Assembly: GCA_025403435.1 (NCBI GenBank)
Contig: CM046348.1
Coordinates: 34,468,052-34,532,051 of the forward strand
Reading direction: 5' to 3'
From: Artocarpus heterophyllus
Taxonomy: Eukaryota > Streptophyta > Magnoliopsida > Rosales > Moraceae
DNA length: 64,000 nucleotides
Below the pieces are notes generated by a model. The model saw only the letters and a program-made list of their open reading frames with translations. It had not been told where the DNA came from and searched no databases. Positions within the stretch are counted from its first letter, which is position 1. Each line of letters begins with the position of its first letter. The position numbers and the translations under genes are program-made. This document shows positions 1-11,971 of this stretch, piece after piece.

Positions 1-378
1 TAGATTAGGACCACTATTTTATGAGTAATAAAATTTTTTGAGAATGAACAGTTTTTTTTAATTGGTCCAATAACTTGAGGGGGGTTTTAGAATTTTACAC
101 CAATATTTAATTGCATCCTTCTTGCATTTTTCTCCTTCTTAATAGTTACTGGAACCAACAGATTGGACACAATTTATTAGTCATATGGAATTGTGTGAAC
201 TTTTGATTTGCAATTACACTAGCACATAAATTATATCAACTATCATTGTCTATCTGCAATGAATCCATTTGCTGTCTATTCATACTCTTTTTATTCCTAA
301 TCAATCACACTCATCATGACTCCAACACTGCAAATGCTCCACTCCTTTGTGGTAATAAAAATTTCGACAAATACTTGG
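1..378. other. AT-rich intergenic DNA
   Basis: No open frame with coding character, RNA gene or repeat boundary is visible before the TIR element that begins near 379. Confidence 0.5.
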
Positions 379-1311
379 GCTATGGGAAGACCAACTAAAA
401 AGGTCTCTTAAATAAGATCTGTTTTTCTAGCCGTTGAATTTAATCTAATGATCTAAAATTTAACTCTCACAAGAAAAAAATAAACAGAACCAATGTGGTT
501 CTATCAATTTTAGCATAATAACTATAAAAATAATTTAAAAAACCCAAAAAATAACTTTCAAAAATATATCAGAAAAAAAATCAAAGAAACAACCATGGAG
601 ATTTTGTGGCGAAGACTGATGAGGTGCGGCAGAGACTGGCGTTGCATAGAAAAGAAGGTGCGGTGGAGATCCTCCGCAAGGTCACTGCCACCAAAATCTC
701 TCTTCTTTTTCCACGTCGTCCAAAAAGCTCCATGACAGAGATTGATGCGAAGTCGCGCAACAAGACAGCGGTGACCTAGCAATGGAGTGTGAGCTTGCTA
801 ACTCGACGACCTTCGCTTGGTCTCAACGACCTCCTCGATTAGCAATGAGATCGCAAGCCTCAACGACTTCCACGACTGAGATCAAGGTCGTGTGACCATT
901 TTTTTTTTTCACGATCCACAACTCGCGATAGGGTCGCAATAGTAGTGAGCTCATCATCACAAGTCGAGCTCATCGCTGAAGGTTGAGCTTGTTGCCATAG
1001 GTGGAGAAGATCTAACCTCACATCCAGCCGGTGGTAGCAACAAGGAAAAACGACCCACAGTGGTCGCCAGAGATCGCAGGTAATCATGGTTTTTTTCTTT
1101 TTCAGATCGAATTTTTGTTTTCGTTAGAGGTTGCAGGTAATCATGGTTTTTTCATTTTTAGATCAAATTTTTCTTTTTGATTTTTAATTAATGTGATGTA
1201 TTTGTGCTCATTTTAGTATTGATGAGCTTGTTTAATTTAATCGTCAAATGAAAATCTTACAATAAAAAAAATTCTTATTGATAAGACCCTGTTACAGGGT
1301 CTTACCATAGC
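379..1311. mobile_element. Non-autonomous TIR element with hairpin ends (Mutator-like or foldback-like)
   Basis: The two ends match in inverted orientation. The left end begins GCTATGGGAAGACC and the right end, read on the minus strand, begins GCTATGGTAAGACC; the match continues through GGTCT and AATAAGA. Each end can also fold on itself: the right end holds AAGACCCTGT followed by TACAGGGTCTT, and the left holds AGACC paired with GGTCT. The core (about 590-1090) is GC-richer than its surroundings and carries only short overlapping frames on both strands, none resembling a transposase. I could not find a convincing target-site duplication, so the exact limits and superfamily are inference. Confidence 0.5.
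1076..1189. repeat. Tandem duplication, 57-bp period
   Basis: Two adjacent copies start at 1076 and 1133, each beginning GCAGGTAATCATGG and continuing through a T-rich tract to CAGATC or TAGATC. The duplication lies inside the TIR element at 379-1311. Confidence 0.75.
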
Positions 1312-1996
1312 ATTCATCATGTTATTAGCCTTAGACAAGTTCTTTAAAAAAAAAGGAAAAAGAAAATACAAAGGCCAACAACTAGAAAGTATGCATAAAA
1401 TACTATGCTAATTAGTCTGTTGGTGACAACAATTACGACAAAGGCATCACTCTAGAACAGACAGGCAAGGATTGCAATTTGGGCTTAAATGGAGAACAAT
1501 CATGATGAGCCCGACAAAGGCCATATTTTTTTAATTTTGGTAAAAAGTCATTTTTTTTCAAAACTAATTAAAATAAATATCAAATTTTAAAAACATTAAT
1601 TATAAATACCAGTAAAAAGAAAATTTACTTGATAAAAATATTTTTTTACTTATATATCTATTATGAGCAAAAATGTTTTTTAGCGGTAAATTCTTTTTAT
1701 CGACGTGTATTATAAATATTTTTAAAACCTAACTTTTACTTTAAAAAGTTTTAAAAATCTAACGTCTCTTTTTTATTCTCCCTATTTTTTGAGCTCAAAT
1801 CCCAGTTGACCAACATTTTTCCCTTTATGGTACTAGTGCTACTCAAGTAAATCATAGAGTAATAAAAACGACACTTGCCTATCATCACTTTTCCACAAAG
1901 AACAAAGTCAGGGAAAGACTACAAACTCATATCTATACTCGTGTCTTGAGTTTTTTTGTTAAGTTGTAGAACCTAATATAATGTATTGACGATTTA
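1312..1996. other. AT-rich intergenic DNA
   Basis: Mostly A/T runs with no coding frame. It ends at the target-site duplication of the solo LTR that starts at 2002. Confidence 0.5.
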
Positions 1997-2280
1997 TCAC
2001 CTGTAACGTCCCGAAATTTATTTAATATTAATGTAATGTAAATGATGAATTAGTGTGCCATAATTAAAGTTTTAACTTTAATTAGATTATTTGGTTGGAT
2101 TTTTAGTTTTTGGTTGTTTTGTTAAATTGATGTGTTCAAAAGATTTCTTATTGATTTAAAATGATGTTTTGAGTTTTAAAACACAACAATTTGTAAAATG
2201 TTAAAAATATTCCGTTTTGCAAAACCGTGGGCGGCACATGGTTTTCGCACAGTAAAACCGCCCACCGATTTTCTCTATTT

Positions 2281-2380
2281 ATTTCTCTCTTCTCTCTCTC
2301 TCTCCTCATTCTCACGAGCTCTCTCTCTCTCTCTTTCCTCTCTCTCTCGGCAGCCTCTCTCTCTCTCTCAATCTCTTTCA
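2281..2380. repeat. CT-rich low-complexity tract
   Basis: Long runs of TC/CT interrupted by a few GAGC or CGGC triplets, inside LTR A about 280-380 bp from its start. Such pyrimidine tracts often lie near plant transcription starts, but nothing here proves a promoter. Confidence 0.7.
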
Positions 2381-2854
2381 AAAATTTTTTTGATTTCCAT
2401 TCGAATCCAAGCTTCGGAACAGCAAGGAGGAAGCTCGGGGACGTGATTCGGCGACCGAGAACGCGGATTGAAGCTTCGATTCGAGGTTAGATTCGAAATT
2501 TCTAAACTTTTTACAAAATTTTTAATTTTGTGTGTTTTTGAAATCTAAGTTTGTTTAAGCTTAGAAAACCGTGGATTTGTGTTAAATGAGCTTAGAACAA
2601 CTAGAATCTAAACCTAGATTGAAGAAAAACGGATTGGATTCAAGATTTTCATTTTTCTCCTCTTTTTCTCATTTTCGGATTTTTGAGGATTTCGAGTTTA
2701 AATCTTGTTTAAATGATTCCAAACATGTTCTAGAATGTTTTTCTATCAACTATGATTATTTTTCATGCCTGGGAATTGAGAAAAACAGGTTGGAATTCAG
2801 ATTTGGATTTTGGGGATCGAGAAACCCGTGGCTGGGATTTCTGGATCTTCCCAG

Positions 2855-3022
2855 TTCGGCAGGCCGAAGTTCATGTTCGGCAGGCCGAAGTGATGATCGG
2901 CAGGCCGGTGTTCTTCCGACCGGCAGGCCGAATCTGGGGAAATGTTCGGCAGGCCGAACTTTGCTTCCGGCAGGCCGAACTGTACAGTTCGGCAGGCCGA
3001 AGCAGGGCGTCCGGCAGGCCGA
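2855..3022 (+). repeat. Phased palindrome array, 8 units of TTCGGCAGGCCGAA type
   Basis: Eight copies of a 14-bp imperfect palindrome (arms TTCGGC and GCCGAA, centre AG) start at 2855, 2876, 2896, 2919, 2945, 2966, 2988 and 3009. Spacings are 21, 20, 23, 26, 21, 22 and 21 bp. Four copies are exact (2855, 2876, 2945, 2988); the others differ only at the outer bases. The spacers of about 6-12 bp are unrelated to each other, unlike a simple tandem duplication. Related arrays occur at 11156, 26612, 29133, 40327, 41393 and 47670. Function is unknown. Confidence 0.9.
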
Positions 3023-4161
3023 CCGAGGCATGGAAAATTTTGTGATTTTTACCCGATTTCACTGTTTTGAACCCTGATTTAAATCCCAACCTTATAGGAT
3101 GATTTTAATGATACAAATGGCACACTAGGACATCATGAAATGATTTGGTAACATAGAATGTCTCGAACTAGATATTGATCGACTTAGTTTGTATCTAGGA
3201 TTGTTCGTGGTTCCGTGGAGCTAACGTATAGCGGATCGGGATTACGGTGTGGGGTACCGGCACGAGTACTGAGGTAGGACTTCTATCCTATTTCTTTGGT
3301 AGCCTGGTTTTGAAATGATTTGGCTTTGAAAATGATTTCTATCAAAATGTTTTCAACGGTTGTTTGAAAATGATTTTATCGGTTATATTTTAATATACCG
3401 TGACATGAAATGACTTTCATAATGAATGTAATTGACAACACTCGGTAATTGGGTTTTGAATGATAATGATAATAAACACATGGGCATGATGCCATATCAG
3501 AGATCGGGTCGTGATCGACCTTGGGGGCAGGTCCCGAAACCCAGTTGGGCCACTACGGTGGTGATATCATGGTTTGCCTAGGTAAAAGTAAATTGGTGTT
3601 TTGATTTGACGAGTAGACTGTTCTGTGTCAGAACGGTTCTACTCAATTTATTTATTTATTTATTCAAGTTCCCTTTCTGTATAATCCTGATAATGTTATG
3701 TTTCTTTGTATTAAATTATTTTATAAAACTTAGTCCTACTGAGCCTTTCGCTCACGTTTTATCTGTTTTAAACCCCCCCTTCTAGGTGGTTTCCCATTTA
3801 GGTTTGGAGAAGATTCTTCGGACCGAACTCAGGAGCAATAGGAGAATTTATTTACATTCTGTATTTATTAATCAAGGCATGTAAGACTTAACTTCATTTG
3901 TACTTGGACTGTAATTGTATTTGTGATATTGTCAGATTCATGTGTGTGCACAAGTTGTGGGTTGTGGAACCCATATTCGCGGTTTTTATTCAATTATTGT
4001 TATTTGTTTAATGATTTTAAATCCTTTATCAAATGTGGTGGAAAAATCTCTTATTTCTTGCTTAATTGGATTTTTAAACCCTTAATTTCAATTAAACTCT
4101 CCTTTAATTAATCTAAATATTCCGCCACGTCACCTCCCGTACTTCGGGGCGTGACATCACC

Positions 4162-6229
4162 CTACGTTGAGCAGTGACGTGGCGCTAACACTGGATAGGC
4201 CGTGGTGTTGGGAGGCCGAGGCGCCACTGTCTAGTCACGAATTAGTTTAATTTTGAGAATTTGACCTCTTATTTATATGTTGTCCTACAAATAAAAGATG
4301 CTAGGGCTTATTTATACAACTCAAAAAATATAGAGAGAGCGTGTGTAATTTTCTTTTGCAAACTTCTTTTTTATCGTATAATGAATTTATGCGGTGATTA
4401 AAAGTAGATATAGCTAGCTCTCAATAAATTTTGAACATCTTATTGAACGACAAGATTTTGTGATGTAGCCCGCAGCTACCAAGCATATAAGCTCCATCGT
4501 GGAAAACAAAAAATTAAATTAGTAGAAAATTGAAACCAATCATAAAATACGTAGAGAATGCTATTTTAAAGATAATTCTTTACTGTAATACGTTATACAT
4601 TGAGCACATACCAATTATATTGGCATCTGACTGTTAAATATATACGTGTTTCTACTTCATAAAATTGAATCTAAAGGATTGTTTTTTATTTTATATCTTG
4701 CATTTTGAGTTTATAAGAAAATAAAAATTGTATCTTGAATGTTGTGGAGATTGTACCGGCTCTTTGATTCTTAAATTCTTATCAAGTTTATATCCTTTTT
4801 GAGTCAACAATTGATTTGACTCCCAAGTTAACAAATTACACGTTGCACTTTTATTCGTTGGTTTGAACTTATTTATAATATAAAGTAAAAGAAAGTTATA
4901 ATGTAAAATTTTATATGTTATAATATTTAAACTCTTTTTTCAGTTTAAATTAATTTATCAAACTCCTTATATATAAAAAAAAAATAAAGAGAAAATCATG
5001 ATAGTTGTATTCTTTTCTGCTAAACTGTTAAGAGTAAATTTGTCAATTACTATCTGCCCCTTGCCTTGAAGGAATTCACACAGCCGCTACCCCAAAATCA
5101 GGCCGGTTCGACGAGGTTGATCCATAAACTGAAAAGCATAAATTCATCAATTTAGAGGTCAAAATTAGTTGTTGACCTAGAAAAAGTAATAAGGTGAATT
5201 TAAAATTTAAAGATACTATTTTGAAAGAGTTCAAAGTGTATAGTTACTTTTTTGGCAAGCTAAATTTGTAAGGTATGAAAGAGTTAATAACAGTCAAAGT
5301 AATTCATAATGACTTTTCGATATCATCACAAAATAATGAGTTTTATTGGATAGTTTAAACCATCAGTTTAGGTTTAAAAACTATAATATATGAGAGTTTT
5401 ATATTATAACTTTCTACTGTAACATGTTAGAGTTTTATATTATTTTAAACTGCTCTTTCAAATACGCATAATAAAAGTGTGGTTAGATGACTATGAGATT
5501 TTATTTTCTGTAGGTGAAATTGAGAACAGCGAGGGCAAAGTCCAACTTCTTTGAATAAATCGGTGGGAGCAGAATTTTAGGCCCATTAGTTTTGTTGGTT
5601 TAAAATATAGTTTGAAGTATTTTACTATAATATTTTTTTTTACAAAAATTTAAATTTTTATTTATATTTTTTGTTCAAACCTGTAAACTAAACGGTTCAT
5701 TGGTATAATCAAGGGCCGCCATGGAAGGAATGATTGTTTGGATTGACCATCAAATATGAGCCACATCAACTCCTGATTTCAACATGACTTCTCTGGCTTG
5801 TCCAGATCCCTATGGTTTTCACAGAGAAATTGAGCTGTTTCTCCCAGTTGAGACTATGTGTATTTCTTTATTAATATTCAATCTGCTCTCGTCACAATCC
5901 TGCAAAATATTGATAATATCAACTTCATGACTCGGACTAAAGCACCCAAAAAAGGAAAATCTCTCAACTGTACATTACTTTTACAAAATTGTATTACTTG
6001 TGACACGTAAATCATTTGAATACTACTAATGCCCAAATGGTGTGTAATCCAATACTTGGCACAGCTCAAATGATAACCACAAAATTTCTTACTTTTCACT
6101 ATTAAAAAAAAGAGAGAAATTCCTCATTAACACTATGGTGTTAACATCATAAGTTTGTTTTTTTTCTTTATCTTTCTTTTTGATAAATTTAACATCTTAA
6201 GTTGTGATTGACGTCCAATTGACATTAAT
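4162..6229. other. AT-rich intergenic DNA
   Basis: No coding region is supported. A short GC-richer piece at 4165-4230 follows the solo LTR. The stretches at 5360-5470 and 5580-5700 look like MITE or repeat debris (runs resembling others near 13850), without definable ends. The frame at 5878-6099 on the minus strand has no recognisable content. Confidence 0.4.
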
Positions 6230-7996
6230 TGGTCAGTTTAATACCACTCCCAGACCTGTTTTTGAGACCTCATTGTAAATTACAAATGTTCCTAAATTTG
6301 GATCAGGTATGGTTAACACCGATACACTTGTAAGCCTTTTTCTTTAGTTCTTGAAAACTTTCTTCACATTTTATAGTCTATTCATACTTTTTTCCCTTCC
6401 AGGTGAGGGTTGTGAGTGGTGCCGTAAATCTAGAGAATCCTTCAATAAAACATCAATAATAGCCTTCTAACTTAAGAAAACTTCTGACCTTTGTAACAGT
6501 TTTTGGTACTGGCCATTTATTCACAGCTTCAACTTTAGTGGGATCAACTGAAACACCGTCCTGTGATAGCACATGTTCTAAGAAATAGAACTTTTCTAGC
6601 CAAAATTCATACTTTGTGAACTTGGCACACAACTAATGCTCCCTTAGCAGCTGAAGTGCTATTCTCAAATGCTTTTCATGCTCTTCTAGAGTCCTTTAAT
6701 AAATCGGAATATCGTCTATGAAGACAATGAGGAATTTGTCCAAATAATCCCTAAAGACTTGGTTCATTAAGTCCATAAATGCCGTTGAAACATTAGTCAA
6801 CCCAAACGGCATTATGCAGAATTCGTAGTGTCTGTAACATGTTCGGAATGCTTGTTTAGAATGTCTTTCTTCTTAACTCGAAGTTGATGATATCTGAAAC
6901 GCAAATCAATCTTTGAAAATATGGCCGCTCCTTTCAATTGATTAAACAAATTATCGATTTTGGGAAGAGGATAACTATTTTTAATTGTAACTTTGTTTAG
7001 TTCATGGTAGTCCATACACATCTACAAGGTGCCATCTTTCTTTTTGACAAATAACATGTGTGCTCCCCAAGGTAAATACCTTAGTTGTATGAATCCCTCA
7101 TCCAAAAGTTCTTGTAACTGAGTCTGAAGCTCCTTGAGTTTGGACGGTGCCATACAATAGGGCGCTTTTGAGATTAATGCAATATCAAGCATTAACTCGA
7201 TTTTAAATGAGATTTCTCGTTCTGAAGGTAATTCGGGCAACTGATCTGAGAAAACATGGATGACTTCATTTACGACTAGAATATCTTCTGGTCCTAACTG
7301 AGCTTCCTGTTCTTTACTTACTATATTCACTAGATAAACCATACACCCACTGTCTAATAGTTTCTTTGCTTTCAGAGCGGATATCAGCGCTTTTAGCTTT
7401 CTCGGGGTTCTTCCAACATAGATAAACTTCTGATCCCCGACGGGTCGAAAAGTGACCTTATGATGCCGATAGTTGATTTTGGCATCGTATTTTTTTAAGA
7501 AATCCATTCTCAAAATTACATCGTAGTCTTATATATCAATTATAAATCGATAAACAACTCTTTATTGGAAATGATAATTAGTACATGACGTAACCAATAA
7601 TCAGAATTCAACACTTCACCATATGGGAGTGCAGTTCTAAAAGTTTCTTCTATCCTATCTCCTTCAAATCCTATGCGTTTTGCAAACTTAAGTTTTGCAA
7701 ATGAATATATAGTTCCAGAGTCATATAAAACATGAGCATCAGTTTTAATTACAGAAAGCTGACCTATGACCACCATAGAAGTTCTTGCATCAGCTTCATT
7801 GTTGTGTAGGTATAGATTGGTGCACTGGGTTTTGGTGCTTCCAATCGCCCTTGACTAATGCTAGGTCCTTTGATCTGAGACTAAACTGTGTGAAGTTGTG
7901 TTCCTTGGGGTCTTGGTTGACTCGGATGGAATTGGGTCTGATTGAATCGGTTCTGGTTAGACTAGTTCTGAGAGTTGGAAAAATAATTCCTGGCAA
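6230..7996 (-). pseudogene. Ty3/gypsy gag-pol relic: gag C-terminal linker, protease, RT, start of RNase H
   Basis: Reading the minus strand from 7996 down to 6230, the order is a proline/glutamine-rich linker, a protease relic with DSGTIYSF (about 7730-7695), the protease-RT connector, then RT blocks. The RT part contains KKKDGTL, the [11 protein letters not shown] block with [31 protein letters not shown] (about 6810-6790) and a FIDDI active-site block. It is followed by the KVEAVNKWPVPK and TFVIYN blocks that lead into RNase H. Stops and frameshifts break the reading several times. The order and motifs resemble Del/Tekay-type chromoviruses, but no chromodomain, integrase or LTR is present. 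The fragment is truncated at both ends and cannot be functional. Confidence 0.85.
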
Positions 7997-9304
7997 AAAT
8001 GTGTGTCTATAAATATATATTTATATATATATATATAATAGGTTCTTTTTTTTAACTTTATTATCATATTATATTAAGATTTGATTTTATGAAAACTTAT
8101 ATTCTAACTACTGCTTCAAGAAACCACAATTCGTACTTGCGTAACCACCGTGGCCAAAATATAAAAATAGTTTAAAACAAGTCATAATATTGGTAATTCA
8201 TACAATAACTCTACGTCACCGACTCACCGAAAAGTTTTCCCAGTTGTTAAATTATTTAAAAATAATAATAACACAAGTGTTGACTTCTGGTACATGTCAT
8301 GAAAAAGTTTTCAAATATGTAACATTCGTTCTTGAATTAGCTTTGAACCATAAATCTCTTCATTATAATAACTTTAACATATATGTTATGATAATATTTT
8401 TAAGATGTTGGATTTTGATGAGTTCTTTTCATTAGAAGACTATTCATAAGAAGAAAATTCAATAAACTTAGTTTGGGGTCAAAAAGTTGAGCGTTTCTTA
8501 GGAGGAAAAAAATCAAAGACATATGAAACAGTGATTATGCATGTCAATATTTTTTCTTTTTTGGGCTAATAAGCATTCAAGTTATCATGCATTCCATTGG
8601 TATTTAGGCAAATTGGTCGAAGTCAAGTCCAACTCAACATTATTGTAGACAAGCTGTAATTAAGTGTTAGAATATTATAAAAAGTCTTCAAGAATATGAT
8701 TTCAGAATTTAGTTAGCCAATCAATCAAATGAATTCATAAAATGGATAAGCGCACTTATCATTAAAGAGTTTTGCTAACTGCGTTTTATATTCCTACCAT
8801 TAGTTGTTCCTCAAAAGGGTAATCTCGCAAAGAATCTTTGAATTTTATCTTCTCGATCTTATTTTGAAACATTCTAAACTTAATCCTTGATCAAGCAGTT
8901 TTAATTATAGTCATTTTCATCAATTGAATATTAAAAAATAGAATGAAATGTGAGTAATATTCACTTAGCATATTATTATATTTTATATTTCTACGTTGGA
9001 AAAATGCGCATATTTTGTGTTCTATTATCAGAATTTTTATTTTTTATCAACATTACGTATATACTTCATCTTGTTTTAACACGACTGATAGAAAGGACTA
9101 AAATTTAAGCAAACTGGTGAATCGTGGTTTGGATTTGGAATGTTTTTAAAGTCGGTAACTAAAGTGAGATTCACAACAAAACTCATGGACCTTTTTAGTA
9201 TTAATCCTATAGCTTTGATAATGCAATAGCTAATAACATTTAGACGTAGATTTCCAAAAAGGAAAAAAAAAATTAGAAGTTTCTAACTGACCAATGTCAA
9301 TACC
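7997..9304. other. AT-rich intergenic DNA
   Basis: Begins with a (TA)n tract around 8010-8040. No coding frame, RNA gene or clear element boundary is visible. Confidence 0.45.
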
Positions 9305-9925
9305 AACTCAATCCCTAGGCAACTCAAGCACTTGCTTAAGGCCCCTACAGTTTTAGGCATTGATTGAAGTCCCACTTCTTGAGAGTTGAAATAACAATGG
9401 CATATTTTTTAAGCATTAGTATCTTAATTTCTTTTAAAAAAATTAAGACAACTAATAAATCCTCTATTATGCATTGAATCTCTTTTTTGAGATATCATAC
9501 GTAAAACCAAAATGTCAAAGCATAAATCAGCCAATAAAAATAGAGCACTCTTTAATTATTTTTTTAATCACTCTTCAAATGTTTTTGAATATCAAATTAT
9601 TTTTTAATATCAAACCACACTTTTTCACAAGAAAATAATGATTCCTTCGTCTAAAAAATTGATGAAATGGCCTAATTAGCATATTTCAAATAAACATTTT
9701 TGCTAAACATACAATTAATTTATTTATAAAAAAGAAATATAAACAAACAATTTTTTAGAAGTTGGAAAAATCTAAAAAAATACGTTTTTCAATTTTTACT
9801 GTGTAATTTTTTAATTTTGTATTTTTTTTTTCAAATTATCAACTCTAATAAAAGATAAAATTTTTGGAAAAGCCTCTTTAAAATATTGTGTATGGCCCCA
9901 AAATATCTAGAGCTAGCCTTGGCTA
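9305..9925. mobile_element. Possible degraded hAT-like element
   Basis: The left side reads CCCTAGGCAACTCAAGCAC then AAGGCCCC. The right side reads GGCCCC, then AGAGCTAGCCTTGG. These resemble decayed GGCCGGCCCT-type hAT ends that I know from plant genomes. The interior is AT-rich with no intact frame, and no 8-bp duplication was found. The call is tentative. Confidence 0.3.
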
Positions 9926-10635
9926 ATGTATACGACTTTGTATGACCATAGCTTTCCACGCAAGGATCAGCATTGAGGAAGCAACTTGACAAATATTACC
10001 AATATCTAGTTGGTATGCCATTTTCTTAATACACTGATGTTTTCTACCACTTTTTTTTTTTTTTTGAAAACCTTTAATTCACAACACTTCTGACATCCAA
10101 TAAGTTCAAATTACCCTACTCAAACATCCAATAATTTACCAAAAAAAAAAAAATGGATTGTTGCTACAATTGCAAAATTACCTGCGACCATAGCAACGAT
10201 TTCTCTCCACTAGCATCATCGATCTCCACATGTAAGATCTTATCGCACCGTCAAACCAAATGCCCCAAGGGGACCATTCTTCTCCATCTATCGATGTTTG
10301 ATCTCAAAATAAACTCTATTCTCTTTCTTTGTCACCCGGAGATCTTTTCAAATGACTTCTCCATCAAGCGAGTTCATTACTGCTACATCACTACCGAATG
10401 ACTTCACCATCTAGATTTGATGCGACTGATGCAACCGACGACGGGACGATGATAGAAGTAAGCTGTGCGACAAAGAGAGAGAGGGAAAGAGAGAGAGAGA
10501 TGGAGTTCTTCAGTTGAGCTTGATGTTGCCGTCGTTTTGTAGAACGAAGTCCGGCAAGTCGATTTGTGGCAGCGGTGTCATCAGACATGCGGTGGCGAGA
10601 GACGATGGTAGGAGGCAGACGTCAGACAACTAGTC
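9926..10635. other. Intergenic DNA with a GC-richer, non-coding core
   Basis: Holds a T run near 10052-10066, an A run near 10141-10153, then about 450 bp of GC-richer sequence with a GA-rich tract (10471-10500). Overlapping short frames exist on both strands but none has recognisable content. The solo copia LTR is inserted at its right edge, and the same unit may continue at 12663. Confidence 0.4.
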
Positions 10636-11155
10636 TGTTGGAAACAACGTGCGCAGCAGAATTTTAAAAAAAAATTTCATCAGAGTAATTTCCAAAACAC
10701 AAGTTTGACATGTTATATGTCTAAATTAGACAAATCTTACTAATTTTTGTGTGCCAAAGAACCTCCGCAACTTGTGTAGAGAAGTAACATTCCAAAAGAG
10801 CCTCAACCAACTGGTCTTCTTTGATATTCTCTATCCACAACCCGAGTGAGTGTGGGCTCACACGTACAGCTCTTCCACCGGTGACTCTCCTTCCAACCAA
10901 GAGAGAGAACCCAAAGCTAGTATTCGTAATTTGTAAACAAAAGCTCTCAGGGAGTTTTTCAGATGCTCACTAGAAGAGTATCACTCTTGATCTCTCAATT
11001 GATCTGAGTAAATCATGAGACTCACTCCCTTTATATAGCTATTGGTCCTGGGGTCAGTCCGTATCAGATTAGGTCTCAAAAACTCGAAACAGAATCAAGT
11101 TCGGATCAATATCTGATAAGATCCGCGTGAAAACGCGTAATCTTATCTCTCGCTG

Positions 11156-11212
11156 ATCGGCAGGCCGAACAGGCCCCATCGGCAGGCCAAACACGTCATT
11201 CGACAGGCCAAA
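11156..11212. repeat. Phased palindrome array, 3 units, in copia LTR B
   Basis: Units of the 14-bp palindrome start at 11156 (ATCGGCAGGCCGAA), 11178 (ATCGGCAGGCCAAA) and 11199 (TTCGACAGGCCAAA). Spacing is 22 and 21 bp. The substitutions are mainly of the C-to-T or G-to-A kind. Confidence 0.88.
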
Positions 11213-11776
11213 CTCCCGAGAAAAAATCTCCGCGAATCTCTTATTTTTCACCCGAGATTCTAAAGGATAAAGTCTCAGTTTTGATTCAAATAACCCAATA
11301 GAGAAGTTATCTGATCAAAACAAAGTTTATTAAAAAAATCTCTAAGAAAATAAATCAATTCACAAAATTCTACAAGTTTATCTCGATCTAATTTGTCCAA
11401 AATTAAAACAACTGATAAACAGACAAGAATTATCTGATCGCAATAATTCAACAAGTTTATCTTGAACTAATTTCTTACAAAATTAATTCAACCGATAAAC
11501 AGACATGAATTATTTGATTCTTACAAATTTAAACCAATCTGATAAATCCGACATAAGTCATCAATTATTGGAAAAGCACGCCGTGTCATTACAGGACTTT
11601 GTGAGCTAGCAAAGGGGATCAAAATGGACATATAAAGTTCAAGCTCATGATAATTATGAAACCCAATATCCCAGATATATATTTCACAATTATCAACTCC
11701 AACGCTACTCCACTAAAAGCTTAGAGCTATACTTTCGAACTTTATAGAATTACGAAGCTCGTGTAGCTAAGTCTCC

Positions 11777-11971
11777 ATGACATATCATAGTGTATCGTAT
11801 CCCCATATGATCATCCATAATCGGCTTAAGGACAAGTTCTGTCTTACCTTTCTGATTATTTTTATCTTATGTTTCATTGTCTCACCATTAGAAAACTTAT
11901 TATCCAAAGATAGTATACCATTCGGTGACACCTATGTATCCAAATGGTTGAGCGCTCCAGTTTTCCAATAA
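11777..11971 (+). other. LTR-internal antisense ORF, shortened copy (64 codons)
   Basis: Starts MTYHSVSYPHMIIHN and is homologous to 87-codon frames at 39497-39760 and 46840-47103. All three run antisense to the copia LTR that contains them. Here a stop after the residues SAPVFQ shortens the frame. No function is recognised. Shared ancestry of the LTRs alone could explain the similarity. Confidence 0.5.

Larger units (their letters stand above)
2002..4156 (+). mobile_element. Solo LTR, Ty3/gypsy type (LTR A)
   Basis: This 2155-bp LTR begins TGTAACGTCCCGAA and ends TTCGGGGCGTGACA, giving inverted TG...CA termini. It is flanked by a perfect 5-bp target-site duplication, TCACC, at 1997-2001 and 4157-4161. 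No internal retrotransposon region adjoins it, so it is best read as the product of LTR-LTR recombination. Inside, in order, are a CT-rich tract (2281-2380), the palindrome array (2855-3022) and a CCTACTGAGC block near 3733 that has counterparts in the LTRs at 18596-22414 and 26374-29473. The short open frames across 2148-3089 and at 3923-4111 lie wholly inside the LTR and are not taken as genes. Assignment to gypsy rests on the terminal sequence, length and 5-bp duplication. Confidence 0.85.

Noticed and set aside
558..1087. Three short ORFs in the GC-rich core of the left TIR element
   Set aside because: They overlap each other on one strand, have no recognisable domain and no splice context. 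The core is better described as TE interior.
2148..2490. Arginine/glutamate-rich or serine/leucine-rich ORFs
   Set aside because: They are translations of the CT-rich tract in LTR A.
2855..3022. CRISPR-like regular array of repeats and unique spacers
   Set aside because: The repeats are 14 bp, the spacers 6-12 bp, there are no cas genes, and the sequence is a plant LTR. It is reported as a palindrome array instead.
2586..3077. 163-codon ORF and overlapping frames around the palindrome array
   Set aside because: They lie wholly inside a solo LTR. The SAGR-like repeats in the peptide come from the 21-bp DNA array; spacings not divisible by three break any peptide period.
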